From: Acheta domesticus
Lineage: Eukaryota; Arthropoda; Insecta; Orthoptera; Gryllidae
Length of the DNA stretch: 64,000 nucleotides
Direction of reading: 5' to 3'
NCBI GenBank assembly: GCA_031308135.1
Contig: JAHLJT010000631.1
Location: forward strand, 29,036,271 to 29,100,270
The notes beneath the pieces were generated by a model. That model had not been told where the DNA came from. It did not search any database and saw nothing but the letters and a program-made list of their open reading frames with translations. Both the position numbers and the translations under genes were made by a program. Below are positions 55,546 to 64,000 of this stretch, one piece after another. How positions within the stretch are numbered: the first letter of the stretch is position 1; each line of letters opens with the position of its first letter.

Positions 55546-58074
55546 TCGAAATTATTCCTCGTGAGGCAATAATTGGTACTATCAGTACAGAGCAGTGATG
55601 TCAAGGTCTTCTAGTGGTGGCAGTGGCACGCCCTGTGGTACCGTAGCATGTCACGAGCTGCTTTGTGGCACTAGCGTCGGGAAAGGAAACTATTAGTAAC
55701 CCTGCCGTTTTACAATAGAGATGGTGTTGCCTCTTGCGGGGTTTTGAACTGCGTGGAGAGCCGATTTCGTGGTGGCACGAGTGCCACGGACTCCCGCTCG
55801 TGGCATCGACCTTGACAACACTGGTATAGGGTACTGATGGGCGGGGGAGAGGATGTCGGGTAGAGTTGTCTCCACCTAGAGAGAGGGAAGATGTTTATTT
55901 GTTCAATCTACACATATTGGCTAATAGGATTCAACACTGGGCTCGTGTGTTTCGTGTGAATGAAAGTGTGAATTACATCGCTGCCATGGACGCAATACAC
56001 TGTTGGTGATTGATTTATAAATTCCATCATTTTATATGCTAAAATCAAGGAATCTAAATCAGAACAATTGGTGAAGATTACTTTCTAAAGAGAATTCTTA
56101 AAATACAAAAGAAATTGGAAAAGATGCATTTTCAATAGAAAAATAAAATTTTGAAGACTAATGATATTTGCAAAGAATGGATAAATCAGTAGAATTATAA
56201 TATGAATACAAACAGTAAAAGAGTATGTAATATCAACGTATAAGATAGTATTATACTTAATAAGGGTAATTCAGCATATGAGTAAGGATAGTGGGTACTA
56301 TACAGTTTACAAACACCCTTATTACATTTTCCAGGAATTACGAAGAAAAAGTTTTAATGAGAAAAATATAGGTTTTCATTGATTTTTTCAAGATCGTGAC
56401 TTTTAAATGATTTTTATTATGAATTTTAGAGTACGTGGAAACTTTTTTACAACTACTTTATATTACATTACGTATTTCATTTATTTCTGCTATTTCGGAC
56501 GTTTCTGTGTTTCGAGGAGCTTAAACAACATATTTTACTATGAACGTTTTAGATCTGGTCATGTATAAGGAAGGAGTTTTTTAAACTTCTCTCATGAGCG
56601 GTTGGAGGATTGGTTCGTCATTTGAAGTTGTATTTAGAGGGCAGTACTCGAAATTATGGGAGAGGAAGGTACGATGATAATTGAAGGCGAAGCCTTGATT
56701 TTGGTAAAGTGTTGCTTAATACATATCACAAAGAGCAAGATTAAATCGTGTGAAAGAAGAGGATGACTGGAGATTTTGGTAGAAGTGGTGCTCTATTTTT
56801 TGTAATGCGTTCATTTGCAGCGTGCGTATTTAATTCCTTAAGGATTGGCGAATTAGAAATAAAAAGACGCCTTCTCCCTGGTCTTTCTGAGAAACTTGTT
56901 CCGTACCAAATCACAGTTTTAACGTTCCGTACCAAATCACAAGTTTAACAATAATGATTACAGATAATTAAAATAAATCCAGAAATAGTAATACTACAAT
57001 CATTACAAATTCGAAAGTTGTTAAAATGAAAAAAATATTTTGAGTTTTCTTTGCCATTTCGAAAACAATTAAGACTAAGAACTAGCACGAATCGCCCTGT
57101 TCGAAATTGCAAATGTAAATTTCGGCCACGTAACTACGGTAACATCGTCACAAGGCAGCCAGATATTGAATCGGCTGGACATGCAGGCTCCCGGACACAT
57201 GGGACAGACAAAAGCACTGGAAAATGCCGTGCCCCCCGTGACGCAAGGCGAGCGGGCAGGGGCACCGGACCCCCGATGGGCGCACGTGTCTCCCTGGGCC
57301 CCCTCGACTTTACAGGGCTGAAGGAGATCACGTGACCGCCAACAGAGGCAGGAGCTGAAAGCAGTTGGGAATGAGAGCACCTCATGAGTAGACGCGTATG
57401 CTCGCCCGAGACGGGTGTGCAGTCCTTGAGACATGGCGTGTGCGTAACACGGGTGTCGGGCCACCGGCGCGATAAAGCGGCAAGATGGGGGATGCGTGAG
57501 CCTAAGGGACGGGCAGCACGTGCATGGGAGTCACGGAGGTAGTGGCGAACGTAAACCCAGAGCTGTTCATTTGTAAATATTGTAAATAAACAGATTTGGA
57601 CGTAGAGATTGTGTCTGTGGTGTCATTTCTCGACCATGTCGCCACACTACCACTCCCAGATCGCAGCGCCCGGTGTAAGATATATATATGTGTGTCAACT
57701 AGCCGCCTTTGGGGCAAATTTTCTGAAGCCAGTTTGAGGCTAGTTCCTCGTTTGTCCATAAGGTGCGTACGATCGGTTTGGGTCACGGTGCAGGATATAC
57801 ATCTTAAGATGACATCTTAAACTGTGACTATTACACAGTTTTACGAAACAATTCCTACCCATTTTCGCAACTGTTCGCTCTAGACTGTACCAATTCCATC
57901 GGGAAGCGACAAATCACTGACTTGAAAATAGAAATGAGCTGGCCACAGAACTGTCGAACGACCAATCACGACCTTGCTCAATGAGACCCAAAGATCGCAG
58001 CGCTTATATGCGAGAACTGTGAGAACTAGCCTCATATAAGCTTCAGTTTTAGACTGGTAGTAAACACACCTATT
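55546..58074. other. intergenic stretch
   Basis: Mostly AT-rich. 57160-57560 is GC-richer and ends with a TTGTAAATAAAC poly(A)-like signal near 57580 and TGGTGTCATTTCTCGACC near 57618, vaguely LTR-like. No paired LTR or coding frame supports that. Confidence 0.3.
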
Positions 58075-58627
58075 CAGGGTGTCCGGAGAGGAAACGTCGA
58101 AACTTGGAAAATAAGCTCTTAAGACAATTCTAAGCATATTTTGTCTAATAAACTATGTGGATATTATGAATGGTTGAGCCACAATAAGCACTCAAAACTT
58201 GTTTTGAAAAATTGATTTATAAGCAAAAATTTGTATTATAGAAGCATAGAAACATTCAAACATGTAACTTGTTTATTATTTACAAAAGGAATGAACATAT
58301 TTGTTCAGAAAGAAAAATTATGCGAGAAATAAAAAAAGCACCCAATTTATACAATTCGACTGCCTTTTTATTTCTCACTTAATTTTTCTGTCTGAGCAAA
58401 TACATTCATTTATTTTGTAAATAATAAACAATTTGCATGTTTCTGGAGTGTTTCTATGCTTCCATTATGCAAATTTTTGCCTAAAAATAATTTTTTGAAC
58501 CAACATTTGAGTGCTAATGGCGGCTCAACCATTCGGAATATCCACGTAGTTCATTAGACAAAATACGCTTAGAATTGTGTTAATAGCTTATTTTCGAAGT
58601 TTCGACGTTTCCTCCCCGGACACCCTG
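58075..58627. mobile_element. mariner-type fold-back MITE, near full-length palindrome
   Basis: It starts CAGGGTGTCCGGAGAGG and ends with the inverse CAGGGTGTCCGGGGAGG. The two arms (58075-58340 and 58361-58627, about 265 bp each) match almost throughout, leaving a loop of about 20 bp. Paired phrases include GAAACGTCGAAACTT, AATTCTAAGC(A/G)TATTTTG, AGAAGCATAGAAACA (left; GGAAGCATAGAAACA right) and TTGTTTATTATTTACAAAA. The right flank is TA, and the left end has TT where TA would be expected. Confidence 0.85.
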
Positions 58628-58639
58628 TATCTCTTACGC

Positions 58640-58810
58640 CGTGCGCCCGGCGCATGTGGAAGGCCCGCCCGCGGAGCGGCACTCATTCTTCCAAGGAGAC
58701 GCGCGCGAACAGAGGCGAATAAAACAACGAGGCAATTAACGGGCTGCCAGGAAGACAAATCCCTTCGCGGAGACACGAAATACGCCCTTTGGAGTTTCTT
58801 CTAGCAGGTT
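58640..58810. promoter_or_regulatory. small GC-rich island with AT cores
   Basis: CpG-rich, with GGCAATTAACGGGC at about 58731 and GCGAATAAAAC near 58716. It directly follows the palindromic element. No coding evidence. Confidence 0.25.
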
Positions 58811-59358
58811 CCGAGCTTTGTCTCACCGTGATTTCGCGCCGCTTTGTGTTCGAAACGGATACATTTAAATAGAGTATTTTAATCTGAATTCATTCACTGA
58901 AACTGAAATAAAGCATTACGGACTCCTTGGTAGGAAATTCAAAATGCTGTCAAGCAAGCAGTATTTCAAAATATATAAATAAAGTAACTAGTAAAAACAC
59001 AGGCTTGAAACTCTGCAGTGGATTCGTATGTAATTACTGAAATGAGTGAATTGTTATTCAAATAATTTTGTTTCTAAATCATATTTCACCCAACTTCAAA
59101 CACGTTTACCAGTAATTATTTTGCGCCTAACTTTTATCACAAGAAATATGTGCATAAATGACAATTTTAATGTTTGAAACTAACCATTTTAAATGTAAAT
59201 TAGTTTCATGACTTAGTACCTAAGGAAATACCGTACCTAATATTTACATAACCCACTCATTTGGACAGACCACATTTTCGTTACTGAATATGTCATAATT
59301 TTTTGTCATACATTTTAATTGTTTTCCATTTGATCAATTCATTATTTCGAGTTTACGA
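58811..59358. other. AT-rich intergenic stretch
   Basis: No gene or repeat recognised. Confidence 0.35.
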
Positions 59359-60346
59359 ACGCGTGAACTGCTGTGGTCTTCAATTCCGTAAGTGTAGTCC
59401 TTGTTTTTATGATCGGAGGTGTTCTTTCCCCGCGGGAGGGTGAGATGCGGCGCCGACCTGCACATCGGTTTGCTGCTTTCACTCATCCAGATTTCTCCTC
59501 CTTCGGGGCACCGTCCCTAGAAGGGACACGCTCAAAGACTCGACAGGTGTCCCGACATGTGTGGCAATGTAGAGCATATTTTATATGTGTGATATGTAGT
59601 GCCTTTTTAATTAGTATTACCATTATCAGTATTGTAATAATTATTAAATACATAGCTTTATTAAATTATAATTATATATTAAGTAGTATTCGTATTCAAG
59701 TGTGGTGACGTGTTGTGAAGTGCAGTGTAATACAGAAGTAGAAAGAGAAGTGACGTGAAAGTGTTGTGAAGTGAAATAAAGTGAAGTGAAGTGGAGTGGA
59801 ATGCAGTGTAATAAAACGTCGTGTATTTATTAGTCTAAAATATCTGTACAGGACAGCCATAAAATGTAGAATCAATGCGGTTATTGTTGTTAATGCCTTT
59901 ATTGTTATCATATTATTAATATTGTTATTGTCTTAAAATAATTTTAAGTTACATTGTATTTAATTCCTAATTATAATATGTAAATTGTAGTGGTCTGTCA
60001 CCAGGTTGCAAATACCTATCTGCGGAAATAATAAATATCTATCTATATAAGCGTAACTAAAAGGTGAGGATAGAAAAAGGAAGAGGAAGAAAAGATAGCG
60101 CGCGGTCCTCGGCCCGTTTGTTAGAGCAGTGCTCCGGCATTCGCCTGATATTGGCCGGGTAAACCTTGAAAAACTATCGATCAGAGCAGCCGGCTACTAC
60201 ATTTTTTTTTCCAAACAGAGGGTAAAATCGATCTAGCTATGCAGTCAGTGTCGAAAATCCTGCCATCATCAGCAGTCGAAGCCTAGGACTTTCCGGTCTG
60301 AGGCACTGCAGTGATATCAGTTGATGCCCATCTCATGCACTCTGCG
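59359..60346 (-). mobile_element. SINE family 2, split by an insertion
   Basis: It starts ACGCGTGAACTGC (3' end). Its body runs to GACATGTGTGGCAATG (about 59555-59570), then resumes at AAAAGGTGAGGATAG near 60058 and goes on through GGCCCGTTTGTTAGAGC and GATCAGAGCAGCCGGC to the head near 60346. Between them lies about 460 bp of other DNA. Confidence 0.75.
59592..60052 (+). mobile_element. insert in SINE family 2 (retroelement-like 3' end)
   Basis: It ends TGCGGAAATAATAAATATCT then ATCTATAT, like a non-LTR element tail with a short tandem repeat. A (GTGAA)-like simple run lies at 59705-59815. No coding frame remains. The class is uncertain. Confidence 0.4.
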
Positions 60347-62039
60347 TCGTAAAATTAAATTCAAAATGTCCATGATGTCAATAGGTTATTTGAAGAAACT
60401 CATCATTCGTATCTTAAAATCATTTTAAAATCATAAACATGGACGTTGCAAGTCTTTATGAAAAATTAACGCATAATTCGGAATAGCCAATAAGAGCACT
60501 TAATTATCAAAGCTGACCGAAACACAGTAACACCCAAAAGGAATTAATGCTGAAATTGTTCACAATGACAACTACAGTATCTGATTTTACTTGATCACAA
60601 AACAAAAATAAAAATTGTTAGTAAAAATTGCTTTTACTGTTAGTAAAAATATATTTACCTGAATTTGGTAAGGAATTGTGTTTAGTACATAAATTATTTC
60701 CTACGACCACTGATCAACTCGACTGAATACATCGATGGAAAAGACTACTTAATTACGTTTGAATGCATATCGACGATAGAGTAGCACTCGATGTGGAGAA
60801 GACATTAGCGAGTCCATCGAACCGGAACCGACCGCTCTGCGACGAGTTTCTTTCACGCATGCGAACCTTCAGTGACGGCTCAGATGCAAATGGAGGCGAT
60901 CGTGACCCACCAATCAATGCGTGAGCCTTGACAGGTAACCAAATGAAACACCGTCTTCATTAAACATTCTCTCAACCTGGACTTCGAGACGAGAATAAGT
61001 ATCAACTTTCAAGCAACAGTATATCGATTACTTGCATTTTTTGTATTCATCCTTAAACGCTTATTTCTTTTCTTCACTGGATCGCAAATCTCTGTGCGGA
61101 AGAGAAGAGGCAGAAAGGAAAGCCGGGCTGAATTTGGATCCCCGGAACGATTCGCTAGTCTCGCCGTCGTCGGACCGTACAAGAGAGACGGCTAATAAAT
61201 CCGCCGAAGAACCAAGCAATTAGGAGTTCTAGGAAAAGGAGAGCCTAGAAAGCTACACTCGCCCGCCAAGTAATGGAAATCCGGAAAAAATCCCTAGATT
61301 TATGAAATTCGCTGAAATAAGGAAGTTATTTCCATAATATTAACGATCACGAGTTCTACTAAAGCAGATGTCTGACTGAAATATTAGAGACGACGTTTGT
61401 AAAGTAATTAATATATCAGAGCCATAAAAAACAAATATCCCTCAGAAGCGTCATTTTGAAATATCACACTGTAAGAGGCTTCAGTTCATGTCAAATTGTT
61501 ATGTGTATGACGATTGACCGATTTATAATAAAAGTGAAACAACCGCTTTTTAATAGCAGCAAGAGTATCTTATATACGCGGTACTCCTTTCTTTCAGAGA
61601 TTGGATTTTCACTTCTCGTCACAGTCTTGAACATTCACAGGAAATGTAGAGAGCTTTCTTGGAAAAGATAATCCGCACGGGAAAATCCTCACTACTTTTC
61701 TGCACTCGATTTCCCTTCTCAGTGCCAAAGTGTGACAGTACACAAGGCAGCGATGGTTACTGTGGTGGCATTGAACCAAACAATACCAAAGACACAGGTG
61801 GTAGCAAAGAAATAACAGATGTGATCAGGTGATTGCTAAGAACGTGAAGGAATTTTAGAAAAGTCAGAAGGGACATCTAAAGTTGTGATAGCTTTGATGC
61901 TAAAAGTGGGCAACCAGCAGTGAATAAGCAATGCACTACAGAAGCTGAGGCGGAAGTGGTAAGACATATAACATTATTACAAGTAAAACATTAAACTACA
62001 AGCGGTTTTGACCGTGACATAATAACAAACACGATGGGG
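60347..62039. other. AT-rich intergenic stretch with one GC-rich patch
   Basis: 61085-61230 is GC-richer and carries GGCTAATAAATCCGCC and AAGCAATTAGGAG. No gene recognised. Confidence 0.35.
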
Positions 62040-62294
62040 AGACGACGGGAGTCCAACAGGCGGGGGGACTACAGATCAGGGGCACTAGCAAGCGGGTGCA
62101 GTAGCCTGCTGGGGACTAGCCGGGGAGACTAGAAGGAGAGGGAACTAGCCGGTAGGGGTACTAGGTGGGGGTGAATAGACGACGGGGGCGACTTTGTGGT
62201 TGTGGCGGGGGACTACCCGACGGCGTACTAGCCGGAGGAGAGACTAGCGGTGGTGGGACTAGCAGGCGACGGGCCTAGCCGACGGGGGGACTAC
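62040..62294 (+). repeat. degenerate minisatellite based on GGGGGACTAGCCG
   Basis: GACTAG, GGACTACC, GGGACTAGCAGGCGACG and close variants recur about a dozen times at 13-25-bp spacing across 250 bp. The TAG stops inside the unit keep it non-coding. Confidence 0.75.
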
Positions 62295-62299
62295 ATAGC

Positions 62300-62640
62300 A
62301 ACAAAATAAAATACAACGTGAGATCTGGTGGCAGAGATGCCGGATCGGTGGTGGCGGCCGGGGGTGGTTGCGAAAAGAGACGGCGGCACATGATTGAGCA
62401 GGCTAGCGACGTGGGAGAGAGCGGCAGCGTGGAAGGCCCCAGTGGGGAGGGTGGAGTGGGGCGTGGACGGGCGAGTAGAGACGTGGAGGGGAAGGGGCGG
62501 GGAGGTGGGGGAAGGGAGGTGAGGGGCGGGGTGGTGGGGGCGAGGAGGTGAAGGGCGGGGAGTGAGGGGGAGGAGGTGAGGGCGGGGAGGGCCGGGTGGG
62601 GGACGGAGCGCCAGCGGGTCGGAGTGTCAACGGTATGGGG
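62300..62640 (+). repeat. G-rich GGGGAGGTGAGGGGCGGG minisatellite-like stretch
   Basis: G-rich purine sequence, densest at 62440-62610, similar in style to 48.8-49.9 kb. Open frames on both strands are compositional. Confidence 0.65.
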
Positions 62641-62689
62641 CAGCAGAGGGGCAGTGTGCAACCTGCGTGGTCTACTACACCACACACAA

Positions 62690-63247
62690 ACTTGTTCTAC
62701 CAGGTGGCGTTAACCCCAGGGTGGACACCTAAACTTTCGCTTTTATCCGCACCCCCTGCCGACGCTCAAATACGCCGACAGGCTGGGCTCCAGATCGTGC
62801 GGGAACGATGTTTTCCCTCACGGCAACATTACCATTCGATGCCTGGGTGGGGCCGCCCTGCCAGATCGGAGCTTCCAGCTATCTAGGATAGTACCGGAGT
62901 CAAACAATGCGCTACTCACGTGCGCCGGGACAAATCCCTCCTCTTTGCCCAGAATGTCGGGCCACTGCCACGACGAAGCCAAGTGTCCAACTGGCCACGA
63001 AGAAGCCAAGTGCCCGGACCAATACCCAGGGGCTCAGGGTCCCATCGCGGCTCCTCACTACCTCCCCTTCGAGATTATCGACAGAGTGCGCTGGAACCTG
63101 GGCAATCACGAGAGGGAGGTTCATGTTCCCCGTCAGACTTCTTTATGTGGGTTTAAGATATGCTGCCATGCAGCACAAGGGATGCTGGCTAACGTATCCC
63201 ACGCCCGATTCCTCGCAAGGGTCGGCAGCGAGCCACCTACTCACTGA
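62690..63247 (+). pseudogene. possible retroelement gag-like relic
   Basis: One frame (62945-63247) reads GHCHDEAKCPTGHEEAKCP, with two GH/CH-x4-C-like halves reminiscent of CCHC zinc knuckles. The first cysteines are missing and the frame is short. The flanking DNA is open in other phases without motif. Weak. An ordinary GC-rich frame is the main alternative. Confidence 0.2.
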
Positions 63248-63249
63248 GG

Positions 63250-63570
63250 ACCGGCCTCAGATTTTCGACGTGAGTTCCGCCGTGAAGCTCAGGCTCCAGC
63301 AGAGGGGCGGGCGGCGCATCGGACTCAGACCACAGCGGAGCAATGGTTTGAGGGGCCGGATGCAGGGATGGCAGTGGGGCAGCGGGGAATGCGTGGCGAG
63401 GGGCGGCAGCGGAGCGGAGCGGAGCGGGGCGCGAGGGCTGTAAACGTGTCGCCCTTTCTCCGCTAGGGCGAGCGGCGCCGGATGCGGCGTGGGAGCGGCC
63501 GCGGGCGTCGACGGCGCATCCTCCGGCCAATGGGGCTCTTAGGTAACACGGAGAAAGCGACGCACTTTGT
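63250..63570. promoter_or_regulatory. CpG island
   Basis: CpG- and GC-rich, with GGAGCGGAGCGGAGCGGGG near 63411-63429 and a CCAAT-type GGCCAATGGG near 63525-63534. CTTTCTCCGCTAG|GG at about 63467 and CTCTTAG|GTAAC at about 63540 could be an acceptor and a donor. No protein is recognised. Confidence 0.3.
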
Positions 63571-64000
63571 CTATGGGCGGACGGTGGCACGGGCGACGGG
63601 TGACAGGGCAGAGTGTCGTCGTGACGCAATACCTGCTCTCCTTTGAATCTATTTGTTTCTTTAAGGTGGACGGGAAGACGCGCCTCGGAAAGGACGAACG
63701 TACGGAAAGGGCGGGCAGTTGGATGGCGGGGATGGATCGAAGGACGGAGGGGGTGAGTTCTTGAGGGGATGGGTCCTTTGCACTCGTAGGACATGTCTGA
63801 TATGCCACCCATGAATGCACTCTGTGATCGTAGGTTTCTGAGCACTGTGATGTCCTACAACTCGTAAGACGTGTCTAAGATGAAAATGGAAAATGGCTGC
63901 GTAGCTCGAAGCCGATACTTAACATTACCGGCGTTCAAGCTTGTTTTCACATTATTGCGTCAACATTGTTTAAAAATAGATTAGTAGTCAGGATTGATTC
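63571..64000. other. window end, unassigned
   Basis: CTCGTAGGACATGTCT near 63784 recurs as CTCGTAAGACGTGTCT near 63861. No gene recognised. Confidence 0.3.

Noticed and set aside
57160..57680. Possible LTR with a poly(A) signal and a TGGTGTCA primer-site-like sequence
   Set aside because: No second LTR, no gag or pol frame and no TG...CA ends were found.

Overview
The window looks like nuclear DNA from an insect with a large, repeat-rich genome. The one gene I can define well is an insect-type secreted cuticular protein. It has a 12-nt first coding exon that ends inside the signal peptide, a 2.2-kb intron and one long PYPV-repeat exon. The rest is AT-rich intergenic DNA with short GC-rich islands, three families of tRNA-headed SINEs, several hAT-type MITEs, fold-back elements and simple repeats. 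A polyneopteran-like genome (cockroach, stick insect or orthopteran type) would fit, but the species cannot be told from this sequence alone.

Layout. 1-2.3 kb: SINE copies, a GC-rich island and a tandem duplication split by a SINE. 3.5-4.5 kb: two copies of an AT-rich repeat that recurs at 37.5 kb. 6.0-9.9 kb: the cuticular protein gene, with a TATA/initiator promoter (about 6192-6230), start codon at 6251, stop at 9734-9736 and AATAAA at 9867. 10.2-10.8 kb: a hAT MITE with a target-site duplication. 11.9-12.5 kb: a side-by-side pair of TIR elements. 12.8-13.25 kb and 20.2-21.2 kb: inverted copies of one repeat. 13.55-16.44 kb: a decayed DNA transposon with a DDE/DDD-like transposase relic on the minus strand, flanked by six same-direction copies of GTTAGTATCCGGAC-like motifs. 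19.8-30.4 kb: GC islands and a dense SINE cluster, including one SINE with a perfect 13-bp target-site duplication and one SINE nested in another. 33 kb: a perfect 11-bp GC-rich minisatellite. 37.2-41.5 kb: GC islands, more SINEs, small fold-back repeats carrying NRF1/ewg-type palindromes next to a CpG island with about 26 CGG units, then a tandem array of about 170-bp units. 42-50 kb: a hairpin, another hAT MITE, a SINE and a 1-kb G-rich purine tract. 55-64 kb: microsatellites, a near-full-length 553-bp palindrome, an interrupted SINE, two GC-rich minisatellite stretches and a CpG island at the right end.

Apart from the cuticular protein gene and the transposase relic, I recognise no protein-coding gene. 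Most long open frames come from GC-rich repeats or islands. The best candidates for something undescribed are the transposon with iterated direct motifs (13.55-16.44 kb), the 40.0-41.5 kb cluster (fold-back repeats, CGG tract, splice-signal-bearing tandem array) and the SINE families that share one tRNA head but carry different 3' modules.
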